Assembly: GCA_022701365.1 (NCBI GenBank)
Contig: JAKUHH010000068.1
Coordinates: forward strand, 1,189-65,188
Origin: Mycocentrospora acerina
Lineage: Eukaryota > Ascomycota > Dothideomycetes > Pleosporales
DNA length: 64,000 nt
Reading direction: 5' to 3'
A program made the position numbers and the translations under genes. Below the pieces are notes generated by a model. It had not been told where the DNA came from. It made no database searches and was given only the letters and a program-made list of their open reading frames with translations. This document shows, piece after piece, positions 10,154-22,654 of this stretch (position 1 is the first letter of the stretch; the number at the start of each line of letters is the position of its first letter).

Positions 10154-10563
10154 ATTGATGGGTAGGTCAGTAAACAAATAGTCTGGTCTAAAGTCGATCG
10201 ACCAGTCACGATGATATATAGTGGAAACCGTAATGTGTGATTGGAATTTTTTTTTAAATTAAACATTTTTTTTGTTGTCAAACCAAAACCATTCGTCGCA
10301 CTAAACATAAATGCACAAACATTCCGATTCGTTACCTCCAGACCGAGCCTGGTCTGGCCGTTGATGAACATTCCACATTAAACATTGAGTAGAGTGACTG
10401 AGCCGAGTACCCCGAGCCGAGTAATTGAAGCCCCACCATAGTGCCTCCTCGCATAACCCAGAAAACGCCCTGGTGAAGCCCACTCTCGTGTATACTAAAC
10501 ACAGCAAGTAGCCTGACTGGATTAAACTAAACTTCCCCATGCGCCATCAAACTAGCTCTCCTC
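10154..10563. other. Intergenic, convergent 3' regions
   Basis: About 410 bp between two convergent genes. Holds a T-rich stretch (about 10245-10275) and no recognisable gene or repeat family. Confidence 0.5.
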
Positions 10564-13500
10564 TCATCGCCCACCATTCATGGCGTTTTGATTAAATTCA
10601 CTTGTCCCATGGCCGCTTTGCGAGAAATCTGGCATCACTCCGTTCATACTGATGCCGTCTTCGTATCCAGAGTAACCAGTCATGTCCGCCCAGTCCCATT
10701 CAAGCGTCATTGGCATTCTCCAAAGATCTTGCGGGACATTGTTAAATGTTTGCTCAAACTGTCCCATGGCCAGCGCATTGATGTTGTTGATGTTGCCGTT
10801 AACGTCTGCGCCCGTCGTCATGGGAAGGCCGTGTTGTTGGAGCATTTGAGCAGTCATGGATGGTGAGGTAAATTGACCCATTTGCGTGTTGGCCTGGAGT
10901 GAGGCGTGTGTGAAATTTGGGGAGAATGGAAATGGCTATGCATGTCAGCAGTTGAATCTCCCGAAGTAAACGTCGACCTACTTCATTAAAGCCATGGAAG
11001 TCTGGGTTGAAAATCATGCCTTCTGAAGCATTGTTATTATTGTTGTTATTGTTATTGTTGTTGTTATTGTTGTTGTTGTTGTTGTTGCTGTTGCTGTTGC
11101 TGTTGTTGTTCTGGGGAGTTGTAGCAGCAGCCTGCGGCGATGAGTGTGTATTGCGGCCAGTTGACAAAAGCTCCGCCGCGGTTGCCTCGATTTGCGCGTC
11201 TTGTTCACTGTCACCCTGCTTCCGCTTCCGCCGCGACGCATGCTCTTTGTCTGCCTTCTCCAGCACAATGGCAGCAATGCGCTCAAACTCAGCACACACA
11301 CTGCACATCCGTTTGACACTACCACTACCCTGGTCATCGTTGAGCATATTCAGGAAATTGACGACTAGCTTCATCAGCTTCAGGTCTGATCGTGATCGAG
11401 TGTCTTGTGGGTTTTGTAATATGTTTGCAAACAGTGTAACAAGTGCCGTCACGGGGAAGTAAATGATTAACCACACGCAAGACAGGTCGCCTTTGGGGAT
11501 GTACTTCAATAGATGTATCGATGCGCGGGCGGCCTGTACACACAGCTGTGCGGACATGAAGACTCTGGGGTTGAGTGGTCGCGCATTGAGACCTTGAATG
11601 GCGAAATTCGAGAGGCGACTTGTCCAGTATCCGTGATGTACGCTCATACGATGGATCGTCGTCAGACAGTTGTAGTAGCCTAGGTGCAGGACTGCCACCT
11701 GAAGGATGAGAGGGGTATGTGACGCTTTGATATCGTGTTCTGGGCGGAATTCAAGGGGTATATCATCTTTCCAGTTCTCCAACTCTCTGTCCAGCTCACC
11801 GATGGTGTTGAGAAGCTCGCCATCTGTTTGCTTGGATGCTTTCACAGAATAGAGCCCTTTGTACACCTTACTCTGGATAATGGAAAATGTGCACATGAGG
11901 CGGAAGAGATTCATCGTCCCTTTGCCATCGGCAAGGGGAATGTTGCCAATGTTGTCCGGTGGGTGTTCGCTAGGTAGTTCTACATTCATGTCGTCGTCGT
12001 CCTGTATGGGTGGGCGGCCAGAACGCAAACAAATACTTGAAATGTGTTAGCAATCTTCGACCGCACTCGCAAAGAGTCAACAACTCACTCTTTATCAAGC
12101 ATATATGCTATCCAGAAAACACGCTTCCGTTGCTCTACTTCGGCATTGTTAAGATTAAAATTAGCGCCCTTCTTGTGGAGTCCAATGCTGTGTGCAAGTC
12201 TCATGGCAGTCGCAATAAAAAAGTAGGTGGGTTGCGGGTTCGGCGTTCCAAGTAAAAATAGTCCCTGTCAACCGTTAGTCAGATTGGCGTGTGGGACGGG
12301 AGGTCTTGCGTACAATTCCCAGAAGAGCCTGAACACTGAGCAAGTCGGTGTTGCGCATAGTGAGCTCGACCATGACGCTCATGGCGTTCTTAAGATACTG
12401 CCAAGCCTTCTCGTCCTCTTCTGCTGGTACAAGATTGCTCATGACGCGCAACCGATGAGCGAAAGCCAATGCAACGTTCAAACTGGCCCACCAGCCCGAG
12501 CCCTCATAGGGATCTTTCGAGTAGTGCTTATCGACCAGGTGCATGAAGGTGGGTTCGTGGAATAACGGAAACATGCAGTTGAAGTTCTCAAAGTAGTCCT
12601 TCAGTAGCGAAAGTGCTTCATGCTTGGGCGGCATCTGTTTGTACACTCTCCGCTTGAAGATGTCTTGGAACACATCTGGTCGCCACTGTATCCACTTGTT
12701 GTCCTCTACGGCGGCTGTGGAGATCATCTCACGGAAAGAATTGTCGCCTGTCTTCTCATGCACCCATTGTATACCTTTGGGCGAGAAGATGGAGAAGCCT
12801 GACGAGGAACCTGGAACGAGTTAGCGGGGCGAGGGCATACGAGAAGAAAATGCTGACCGATGTATCTTGTCTCTCCGCAGTTGTTGGTAACGAGCGAGCA
12901 CATCATCTCGGCAAGGGCGTCTTCTTGCACATCTCCTGTTGTTTTCTTCGGGGGCTCTGGTGACGCTGAACCACTCCGCGGGCTTGGAAGAGTGTGCTGC
13001 ACGGGAGTTCCCTCTGCGGACATGCCTGTAGGTGCCAGGGACTCTCTTCTAGAATCGCCTGTCTTGGGTGTTGTGGAGCCCCCTGCCCTGTCTGCCAGTC
13101 GCCTTTCTATCATGGCCAGATCAGTGCTACCGTCGTCGTCGTCGGGAAGGACGCCAGACAAGCGCATTAGCGACTCCATGCGCGCGAGGCGGTTCTCGAG
13201 GCCTTCAATGTACTTTGCGCTGCTTGCAGTCAGCCACTTTGTAGATGGCCAGCTGGCGGGCGTGCTTACCCTTTTGGCGGCTGTCTCTTCTTCTCCACCT
13301 GGGTGAATATGCACTCTGTCTTGTAGTTCAGGCAGTGTGTGCACGCGGGCATCTTGCCGTCGCATTTGATCTTCTTCTTCCGGCACATGTCGCACGCCTG
13401 CAGCCTGTCAGCAGTGTCCACCATGGCTAGCTATGCGCGTCGTGTGTACCCGCGCAATGCGCCGCCGCTTGGCGTCTCCTTGCTCGTCCTGCTCGTCCAT

Positions 13501-13632
13501 GTCGTTGTGCGTGAACATTGCGCCGCCGGGGATCTGCGAGGGATCAAAGGTGCCGCTCCCGAATATGCGGGGGGGAGGGGGGTTCATCATGGGCGGCCCT
13601 CCGCCATAGTAGCTGTTCGGCGAGGGGTTCAT
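10564..13632 (-). CDS. Zn2Cys6 transcription factor with fungal-specific regulatory domain
   Basis: Seven exons give 923 aa: 13450-13632, 13270-13397, 12858-13219, 12314-12810, 12089-12264, 10982-12035 and 10564-10935. The six introns are 46-53 nt in all cases. The Zn cluster is at about residues 62-90 (CDMCRKKKIKCDG..CTHCL..C), followed by the linker/coiled segment KGAKYIEGLENRL. The middle region has the fungal_trans pattern, including AMRLAHSIGLHKK, RKRVFWIAYMLDKDI and CLRSGRPPIQDDDDMN. A homopolymeric Asn tract (GTT repeats at about 11035-11110) separates the regulatory domain from a Met/Gln/Asn-rich C-terminal activation-like tail. Target genes are unknown. The gene is 11 kb from the PKS with housekeeping genes between, so it is probably not cluster-specific. 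Confidence 0.85.
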
Positions 13633-14491
13633 GGCGATCGCTGTGTCGCGGCGCGGCGGGGCGAAGTGGTCTTTTGTTGTCGAATACGAGGTGTTGGATA
13701 CGATGCAGAGGGTGCTAGGGAGGGGTCTGTCGCCGATTCAGATGAAACGCGTGTCTAGACGTCCTCGAGTCGGTACCTGAGTGTGCTCGCCGCAGACGTG
13801 CCGGTAATAGTCAAGTCGCGTGGAAACAGCAAACTGCGGAGACTGGAGAACCGGAGAGCTGTAGAGCTGGAGCTGATTCGGGTTACCTCGTCGAGCATGT
13901 ACTCGTAGCTGGCAGTCTAAGACGTCAGAGCAGTAGTCGAGGGATCAATCGCCTGGCTACGGAGAAGCGAAATATGCACTTCTTACGGCAGGCCAGTGGC
14001 ATCAGCATCAGCAGCACATGATATGATGACTGTGAGAATGCACCTCCCCTGTCCCTGTCGTCCCTGTCGTCCGCAGTTCGCGCGAGCCGACAAACCCGGC
14101 CTAGGTCGCATTCGCATGACGTTCCCTGACCATGTAGCGCACGTCTACGCCTTTTGTCAACTCTATATCGACCCCACGTCTTTGTCCGTTCGGTACTGAT
14201 CGACATTCAATCGCAAGCTTGGATAATAGATGTGAGCATGCCTTGCCTTCATTATAGCGGGAGAACATCCCTCTCGCTTTGACTCTGTCGTGCTTCTCCA
14301 AAGGATGCACGGCAGCACTGCCCGCCAGTGCTGCGCCATTCATGTCGCATCTTCGGCACTACGCATCACTAATTTAAATCATGCTTGACTGCCGCCCTCG
14401 CATCCTGCAGCGCGTTGCCTGCCGTGATTCGTTGGCTGACTTGTCATTGCCAGATTGTGTCTTTGGAAGACTTCACCAACAATAACTCAAA
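13633..14491. promoter_or_regulatory. Divergent upstream region, Zn2Cys6 regulator / alpha-beta hydrolase
   Basis: 859 bp between divergent start codons. It is GC-rich near the regulator. No conserved gene, repeat or RNA is visible. A long regulated 5' leader for the transcription factor is possible but not shown. Confidence 0.45.
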
Positions 14492-16283
14492 ATGGCTCCG
14501 TTGACAGTCGAGGAACTGTTCAAACACCCAGAGTACAACCACACAGTATGGGATCTCAAGCCAGAGAAGCAAGGGAAAGTCGCTGTCGCCAAGGACAGGG
14601 GCGGCCCCATTGACATTGCTTACGAAGTACATGGCCATGGTAGTCGCCACATTGTAGTGAGTAAAAGCAGCCTATTATTTTCTTCTACAAACGAATCGTT
14701 TCTTTTGATATTGCATCTACATCCTGGCTCCTAGTGATTTTCTGCCTCGCTTCCTTTTTCGGTTGCAAGCAGCGAGCCCTGCCATGTCTCGGTTCGGTCA
14801 CATCATCAGTCTCAGTACAACTGCCATCCGTTTCACCTCCTCGATATTTCGGCATTCGCTCTTTATTATTTTTTTCCTTCCGAGTTCCCAATACTCCATC
14901 TTTTTGCATAGAGACTAATGGCATTTGATGTTGGACGTTTGAATCCAGTTACTCTACGATGATCATAAACAAGTGTTCTGGTCTGAAGCACTTACTAACA
15001 CCATGTAGTGGATCATGGGCCTCGGCGGCATGAAATATGCATGGCAGCGCCAGACAAAAGACTTTTCCCACACAGGAGCAGATACTTACTCCTCGCTCGT
15101 CTTTGATAACCGCGGAATTGGTGCTTCAGATAAACCTAGATTCCGATACTCGACGTCTGAAATGGCAAAAGACATCATAGAGCTCGTCGACCACCTTGGT
15201 TGGACTGAAAAGCGCGAGCTACACGTCATTGGTGTTAGTATGGGAGGTATGATTGCACAAGAGCTTGTAAGTAAGCAGTTTTCATACAAACTACGCTTCC
15301 GTTTCCGCTCTACCTCCAGCAGCTGCCTGGAAAAAGAGCTCGGATATTGCTTCTTCCGCACAGGAGCATCCAGATCAACCTGGAGGCGAATACATCGTAC
15401 GAGGCTTGTATTTCTCAACGCAGGCACTGTTTTGCAGTTTCGAGGTGTACAGCCACCTAGTCTCCACAACACATTTCAGATAACACCCTACTCGTTTCAT
15501 GGATGCTAGAACTTGGTACATCCGGGAAAATTAAGAATTACTGTGGCAGTCACTGACCTTGAAGCTAACCGTACTCTGCAGGCTATGCTTATACCAGAGC
15601 GCATATGTACGCTGTCGCTTGTTTCAACTGCCTCGGGCGTTTTTAGGACCACAGTAAGTTTGCTCTATCTCCCGCTGTGATTCCCGAAACTCATTCCCCC
15701 ATAGGGCTTCGTTGAAAATCTGTGGAACCGTGCAAACCTCTTCATTCCCAAGGCCATTGACGTTCAGATAGAGAATGTGAAAAAAAATCTCTACACCCCA
15801 TCCTGGCTATCCGCACCGGACACCCTAGACCCAGTCGTGCAATCTTTCCCTACAAATGGTGATCGTTTTGCCGCAAACGAGCTCTGGAAGCGCCAACAAG
15901 CCGACCTCTTCCCAAAACAAGGCTTTATGCTTCAAGTTATTGCCGCAGGCTGGCACTACAAGTCGCCTGAACAGCTTCAACAGATTGCAAAAACGGTAGG
16001 TAAGAAGAGGATCATGGTTGTGCATGGGACGCATGATCACATGATCACATTTCCGCATGGGGTGGTGCTTTGGAGGGGGTTGGAGAAGGGCCAAGGGAAG
16101 ACTGGAAAAGAGAACTGGCTGGGGATTGAAGACGAGGAGGATGTTTGGGAAGAGGGAGAAGTGGAGAAGAGGTTTGTTAAGGGACAAGGACACGCTATAC
16201 CTGCGGAGATGCGAAAGGAATTTCAAGGATGGGTGGAGGAACTGATTGAGAGGGGTATCAAGATGAATGAGGAGGGACTGTAG
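14492..16283 (+). CDS. Alpha/beta hydrolase
   Basis: Four exons give 357 aa: 14492-14656, 15009-15266, 15582-15653 and 15705-16283, all phase-0 junctions. The hydrolase fold is clear: oxyanion-loop region WIMGLGGMKYAW, the strand VFDNRGIGASDKP, and the nucleophile elbow GVSMGG with Ser132. The late catalytic region includes VHGTHDHMI (acid) and KGQGHAIP (His). The protein is cytosolic in appearance, with no signal peptide. Substrate is unknown. Introns 1 (352 nt) and 2 (315 nt) are several-fold longer than others in the window. Open frames inside them do not extend the hydrolase fold. Confidence 0.8.
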
Positions 16284-16569
16284 TGATGGGGCGATCGTAT
16301 CCCAGCATACGTCTGCTCACTTTGGATCGTTGTAACATGTTATGATAGAGAGGATATACACGTAAGAGGAGGGAGTTCTCAATACCAGTAACCGTACAGC
16401 ACAATGACTGCCGTGTAATACAGCCTGTGCATCCTGTATTCTCTCACTTGACCTCTGACAAAGGCATGTACCCTTTTGCGAATCCAACCCAACGCCACGC
16501 TCATGCAACGAAACCGTGCCTCCTCATATAGTACAAATCTTGATACACGTAATCGCATTCTTTCTCACT

Positions 16570-17053
16570 CTACTTGATCTCCTTCTCCAGCATTTCCTTA
16601 GCCTCGTTGACCTTTGTAGCCAAGTATGGGCTGCCTCCTCGATCGGGGTGGTTGTTCAACATGAGTTGGCGGTGCTTCTTTCGCAAGAGTTCTTTTGTGA
16701 CGCCTCGCTCACTATTGATTGGTTAGCTCTGCTTCGTCGAGGGTTTTTTTTGAAAGCCTTCTGGTTGGGGTTAGACGTACGGCATCTCTAGGATTAATGC
16801 AGCTTCCTTTCTTGTCATTTTTGGCTCAAACCCGCCCTTGTAGAAACTTCGTCCCAGAGCTCCAGCGCCACCGCCGGTTTTCCGTAATGCGACAAGTGCG
16901 GCACGTCCCTACATAATCTAAATTAGTAACTATGTAAGGATGATTTTTAGGTCCTCCATTTGTTCATTCGTTTCGCCAGGACCTGGTAGGATGAGGGGGT
17001 CGTACAAAAAAGGCAGTTGCGCCCAAACCGGCAACCCAGACCCAGGCGGACAT
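16570..17053 (-). CDS. PAM18: Mitochondrial import J-protein Pam18/Tim14
   Basis: Three exons give 105 aa: 17006-17053, 16781-16908 and 16570-16711 (introns of 97 and 69 nt). The N-terminus (MSAWVWVAGLGATAFF) is the single membrane span. The middle contains GRSFYKGGFEPKMT, and the C-terminal J domain carries the HPD tripeptide in NNHPDRGGSPYLATK. This is the expected length and layout of Tim14, the J-protein that stimulates mtHsp70 at the TIM23 import motor on the matrix side. It is divergent from RLP24 over 274 bp. Confidence 0.92.
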
Positions 17054-17327
17054 CTTTTTCTTTTCTTGTGGTGGTTGTACTTGCTAAGTAGCGGTAGCAG
17101 TGGCAGCGGCGGGATAAGACTGTGATGTGGAGACTGGTATCGATATGCAGTGAATGGTGTCGTCTGTGAACCTCGGGGTTGATGTCGACGAGGAAGCCGC
17201 GGTCATGGTGGGTCATGATTGGTCAACAAATTATATCTTGGCATCGAGATTTTTAGGCGGCGGGCTACTCGGGCGACTTTGTCTCTCCACTCTTCGACAA
17301 CAACGACAACCATTTTAGGAGGACAAG
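17054..17327. promoter_or_regulatory. Divergent promoter PAM18 / RLP24
   Basis: A 274-bp interval between the divergent start codons of two housekeeping genes. It presumably holds both promoters. No specific site was identified. Confidence 0.5.
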
Positions 17328-18001
17328 ATGAGAATCGAAACTTGCTACTTCTGCTCGGCGCCGGTATACCCGTCCAAGGGCATCACATTCGGTGCGTCCG
17401 CTCCTCTTTTGCTGTTACATGAAAAATGCTAACAGGCGCAGTTCGCAACGATGCAAAGGCCTTCCGTTTCTGCAAATCAAAATGCCACAAGAACTTCAAG
17501 ATGAAGCGCAACCCTCGCAAGCTGGCCTGGACCAAGTCTTTCCGCCGCGCGCACGGCAAGGAAATGACCGTCGACAGCACCCTCGCCTTTGCCCAGCGTC
17601 GCAACATCCCCGTGCGCTACAACCGCGACCTTATCACCACGACCCTCAAGGCCATGTCGCGTGTGTCTGACATTCGCGCGAAACGCGAGCGCGCTTTCTA
17701 CAAGGCACGCATGCGCGGCAACAAGCAGAGGCAGCGTGAGGAGGACCGCAAGCTCGTCGAAGAGAACCAGCATCTCCTGCCGCCGAGCGAGAGGTGGGCT
17801 GCAAAGGAGGAGGTCGAGCAGGATATCGAGGTCGATGTTGAGAAGGTCAAGGAGAAGGTTGCTAAGAGGAGGAAGGAGATTGAGATGGACGAGAGCGAGT
17901 TGGAGAGCGACGTCGAGGAGACGCTGCCCAAGCTGAAGAGCAAGAGGAAGCTGAAGATGAAGGTCAAGGGTGGTGTCGAGTCCATGAACGTCGACGAGTA
18001 A
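17328..18001 (+). CDS. RLP24: Ribosome biogenesis factor Rlp24
   Basis: Two exons give 207 aa: 17328-17391 and 17442-18001, with a 50-nt intron ending at GCGCAG. Splicing restores an L24e zinc-ribbon domain: MRIETCYFCSAPVYPS, KGITFVRND, FRFCKSKCHKNFKMKRNP. The long C-terminal extension (coiled, Lys/Glu-rich, ending in MNVDE) separates Rlp24 from ribosomal protein L24. Rlp24 takes the L24 position on pre-60S particles in the nucleolus and recruits the AAA-ATPase Drg1 in the cytoplasm. The ATG at 17328 is supported because it begins exactly at the conserved first residues. Confidence 0.93.
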
Positions 18002-18640
18002 GATTGTGCAAGAAAGGATCTTATGGAGTTTGGCGTCAGGGCATAACGGTACTAAATGGTCACGATTTCGATACCACAGCAAAAGCATCGGTTCTACCTC
18101 GCGTTCTTCTGAGTTTGATCTGTGTACAATGTTCACCGCGATGTTTTCGCAAGTCATTACTGGCGCGTTACATCGACTCAACAAGACCCCAGGAGCAGCC
18201 CATGGAATTAAAAGGCCATTGACAATCCTAGATACCCGTTCACGCCTACATAATATTTTCACGCACAATATCTCCGTCGATCATGTTGAGAGATGCTGAA
18301 TTGCCAACCACCTCTTATTTGCATAGTTTGTTTCTACCGTTTTCTTTCAGCAAACTACGCGCGCATTTCTAATAGAGAAATGAGATTGCTTCGTATTTCT
18401 CAGCCTACAAGGCAAATGATCACTGTTTTTTCGTGTCTTTGTTTTTGTAAGCAGCCCATGGCGCTAGCCTGGATGGTCTCCACATCTCTTGTTGTCCGTT
18501 TCTGATCACCACTGCTACTAACTTTAGTATCTCCTTGTCAAAAGTCTATCCATTTCGTAGTGTAGAGCGAACTACAAAAGAAGAACACTTCATCTAAGAT
18601 CTGACTTAACTAGGTTCATCAAACAATCAGTCTATCCGAG
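18002..18640. other. Intergenic, 3' of RLP24
   Basis: About 640 bp between the convergent RLP24 and the hydrolase pseudogene. Composition becomes AT-richer. No gene, repeat family or RNA was recognised. Confidence 0.5.
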
Positions 18641-20237
18641 AAGGGCTAGACCAATGCTCTCCATCTATGAAGCACTCTCCTCTATCTGACGCAAATCTGT
18701 CATGCAAGAAGTCTTTTATGGCTGCAATCATACACTTCAACCTTCTTTGCACAGCGCAATGGCCCATTGAGTGGAGTCTGATATCCCAAGAACCGGGGAA
18801 GAATTTGGCCATGGCCAGTGCACTGCGTTCAGTCAGCAAACAGACTTGTAATCCGTTTGACCACAAAACACAAGGTGTAAACTTACTTTTCATGGGGAGT
18901 GACGGGATCCAGCGTGGTACTGATGAAGAGGATGGGATAGTGCGTGTGTGTTGTGGTCAAGCAAGGAAATCGCTGACTCGGATGTGACAGGTAAGTATTA
19001 TCCTGACAATGGTGCCTTCCCCACACAATGTCTACTAAGGGCTTGAAGCTGACAATAGGCTCTTCCCTTCAAACCAGTTTTGATCTGGATGCGGCGTCTG
19101 CGCACATGATCGTCTTGTTAGGACTGAAGATACGTCTTGATCGTCTTTCGAATGGCTTCGCAAAGTAGCCTCCTCGCAGCCATTGTTCCACACGCGTCAG
19201 GTATTTCGCCGTCTCCATGAATTTCCACTCTGGATCATATGTGGTGCTGAACAGAATTCCCATGGCTTTTTCGTTTAGGTCAGGCCAAATGTTGTTTGGT
19301 CGTCCTAAATCGAGAATCTTAGTCCACAAGCGCCGCAGGCGTTGCTCAATACGCTCGATGCTATATCCCCAAAGCGCACAACGCTCTTTCCATACGTAAT
19401 AGTATATTCTTAGGAGTATTTGTAAAACTTCTGTGCTTCTCTCAGGCATTTCGGTCCACTGGCCGGCATAGTAGAGATCGACTTCCATAACACCATCCAG
19501 CAACATACGCTCCACGTGATCCGGATATAGTGTAGCAAACGTTATTTCAAGCGCGATACCGTAGCTACCACCATATTACTAGAGCTATTCCTCCTGCGGC
19601 GGTCGACCCATCATTTCAGCTTGTTTGTCAATGTAGTGGAGCATATCTTATACAATAGCCATTGTGCTGGCATACTGTGTCATTGTGGCATTGCCGCTTC
19701 TGTCACAATCCGTCACAAAATTGGGTTCCGTCTTACAGAGAAGCCTCCCTGTATAAGGTCCAGTGCGGGCAATGAGTCGGGGGTCGAAGCTGACGACGCT
19801 GTAGTCACTTCCAAACATGCGACGCATCATCCTGATCCCCCCACCAGTCAGAAAGTCGACATCAGATACTCCTAGGCCGCCTGGATTGAATAGAATCTAC
19901 TTTGTATCTTGAGACTCATTTGCAGCGGGATACCTGACGAATGCCATTGTCGTCTCTCCAGCGTTGGGGTCGGCGTAGTCTAGAGGCATTTGATAAGTGC
20001 ATTAGCTGGACTCATCAGACTTGGTGAAGTGTCGAAGACTTATGGATGGGATTTATAATCCGGAAATACTCTAACATCTCAGGTCTCTTTCAAGAAAACA
20101 AGAACCCATGTACGATGGGAATCGGCGCATTGGTAATCTGTATTACATTGTTGCCATACTAAATCCTTGCTCAGGGGAGCCTACTCTAGGGCAGTGCCGA
20201 TAATTGCAAGAACAGCAGCAAGAACCCGTTGCAACAT
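18641..20237 (-). pseudogene. Broken secreted TAP-like alpha/beta hydrolase (peptidase S33 type)
   Basis: Conserved segments of a TAP-like hydrolase lie in order on the minus strand but are interrupted by stops. They begin with a signal-peptide-like start at 20237 (MLQRVLAAVLAIIG), then DLVWQQCNTDYQCA, then MPLDYADPNAGETTMAFVRYP. Next come FNPGGLGVSDVDFL and YSVVSFDPR, the nucleophile region YGGSYGIALEITFATLYPDHVERMLLDG (cited in part), and a C-terminal SMGHC region near 18780. In-frame stops occur after the signal peptide, just before FNPGG (about 19903), and before the nucleophile region (about 19565-19585). I see no introns that would remove all of them. Coordinates are approximate. An extracellular peptidase or esterase role is inferred for the ancestor only. 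Confidence 0.7.
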
Positions 20238-21607
20238 TGCAGATGTCTTGGAAACCTGTATCGCTGTGTAGATAGAGGTGTTAAACTCTATGGAGAAAAT
20301 TTGTAAAGCCGAAGATGCATTGTTCTAAATAGATTTCACGGTCATGTACTCTGGTGCTGAACATGCCATATTATGCCGGTGAATTGTCGTTGATGGATGA
20401 AGTATTTCCATGGAAGCCAGCATTTCGATTTTTGATTCGCCAGCAAATTTTGAGCACACATAATCCACCATTAGCTACCTCATAACTCGTAAGATAAACT
20501 CTACAGATCTACCATAGCTACTTGTTTGAACCCTGCGTCTTTTCTTACTCTCAGTTCGTCTGCCGTACTTGGACAGTTCCCCTAAATTCGAGCCTAATAG
20601 CACCGGCAGCGAGATAATTAAGTTACGAATATATGTGCAAATACTTTGATGCAAAAATACGTTAGGTACACTTGTGTTCGTCATGAATAAAAACAAGAGA
20701 CTAATATCATTGGATCGTCCTTGCTTGCCCAAATTTAATTGTTGGCAGGCCATAGTTAAAACGAGAGTTTTGCTAAAAGTATGACTACTTTTGCCATCAT
20801 CATTGATTTTTCCTGCTACTCTAAACTCCAATAAGGCCGACTCAAAACTGCATAGGTTAAAAGATGAAAAATGTGTGGAGACAAGTTGCCCCGAGCAGAT
20901 GACGAACGTGTGGGCCCTGGTCAGTATTTTATTTGTCCTGAGAAAGACCAGAGGATGTGAGGTGAGGTGGCTAGCTGTCCGTGATCAACTCCACCGTCCT
21001 CTTTCTTGATACCCTTGGTAACTAGGCCTAATTTTTTTTGGGTCTTGTGATACGATGCAATTGTTAAACTTTTGACCTTGGGTGGTCGGAATTATGTTTG
21101 ATGTTAAAGGGTGGGGGAAGAGGGGGAGAGGGAGAGAGCGGAATTCGGAGAGTTCCGATAAAGTTGACAGAACTGTCGTGATAATATTGATTCACAATGC
21201 TGAGAGATACTCTCAGGGCTTTGAAAGCTATACTCAATTTTGCTTGATGGAACCTCTGCAGCGAGTTACGTGCAAGAACCCCTGTCAAGGATCCAGCCAC
21301 TGTACGTCGTTTTTAGCTACAACATGGTTTATTCGTTTCCCGTTCTTTGGGTCGCGTGGCGTTGAACTGATCCGAGAGATGGTGTGAGACTTCGAAGCCG
21401 TCGATCATACCGAGGTCCGGTCCAGTAAGGGTGAGATCTAAACCCAACACAGAGGTACATCCGACATCGCGGGGCAAAGCCGCATACGAGAATCAAATAG
21501 CACACGTGTGATTGTTCGATAGCCTACTACAGTCACATCTCGCCGACCAAACGATATCATCGAAACCTTCCGACTTGATCCTAAGATTCAAGTCACCCAA
21601 AACCACG
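20238..21607. other. Gene-poor intergenic region
   Basis: About 1.4 kb of mixed, moderately AT-rich sequence. Open frames here (e.g. about 20475-20831 and 21082-21387) show no family motifs and no consistent splice structure. I see no repeat family and no RNA gene. The last part is the promoter of the dioxygenase-like gene. Confidence 0.5.
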
Positions 21608-22588
21608 ATGGCAGTGCAAACAGCAGAGGGTCTCACGTCGGAACAGCTTGACTTCTTCAACAAGAATGGCTATCTGCTGATCCCTGGTGCCTTATCGCAA
21701 GACACAGTCAAGGAGCTGTTGGACGACGCAAACCAGATGCTCAACGACTTCTCTCTAGACGACCACCCTATGACCAAATTCTCGACTGGTGGTGATGATG
21801 GAGCGGATCATGTGGGCGACGACTACTTTCTTGATTCTGGGGATAAAGTGCGGTTCTTCTTCGAGGAAGGTGAATAACATCTGAAACTCCCACATGTAAA
21901 TTGAAGTTCTAATTTGTGTATTCAAGACGCATTCGACAAATCTGGAAATCTCACCAAACCCAAGCACCGCGCCATCAACAAGATTGGACACTATCTGCAC
22001 GAGCTTTCTCCTTCGTACAAGCGTGCATCCCTCTCCCAACGCAACGCTGCAATTGCTCGCTCTCTCAGCTTTCGAGACCCGCGTGTTCTGCAGTCTATGG
22101 TAATTTGCAAGCAGCCTGAAATAGGAGGTGCAGTGCCTCCTCACCAGGACAGCACGTTCTTGTACACAGACCCGCCCAGTGCTGTAGGCTGGTGGTACGC
22201 GCTTGAGGATGCCACAAAAGAGAACGGGTGTTTGAGCTTTGCGCCAGGTAGCCACAAGAGGGCTGCAATTGAGCAGAGGTTTGTTCGAACCGGAGAGAAG
22301 GGAGCAGAGGGAACCGGCTTCATCGACAACAAGGGTGCACGATTTCCTAAGAGTCTGCAAACAGAAAGCGACAGCACGAAAGAAGAGGTATATGATATGG
22401 GCGAGGTGAAGGCTGGTACCTTGGTTTTGATCCATGGCAACATCCTGCACAAGAGCGAGAAGAACACAAGTGAGAAGAGTCGTATCATATATACGTTCCA
22501 TGTTATCGAGGGCGACCAGACCTACGACGAGAAGAACTGGCTGCAGCCGCCAAGTAGCGGGTTCTCGAAGTTGGCCCAGACTGCGTAA
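21608..22588 (+). CDS. Phytanoyl-CoA dioxygenase (PhyH) family protein
   Basis: Two exons give 307 aa: 21608-21869 and 21927-22588, with a 57-nt intron joining FFFEE|DAFDKSG. The Fe(II)/2-oxoglutarate dioxygenase pattern is present: the N-terminal EQLDFFNKNGYLLIPGAL, the HxD metal pair at His160/Asp162 (PPHQDSTFL), and the distal His in LIHGNILHKSEKN with a following Arg (SRIIYTF) for 2-oxoglutarate. This is the short PHYHD1-like type, usually a cytosolic or peroxisomal oxygenase of unknown substrate. It is the closest intact oxygenase outside the PKS cluster, but a TMEM234-like gene and a 1.4-kb AT-rich block separate them. Cluster membership is possible, not supported. Confidence 0.85.
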
Positions 22589-22654
22589 GCGTAAATGTGC
22601 AATACCACGATAATGTATATTCAAGTTATGCGCGATGAATATAGAGCTGTAGTT

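Noticed and set aside
10564..13632. Second cluster-specific regulator
   Set aside because: It is separated from the PKS by PAM18, RLP24 and others, so linkage gives no support.
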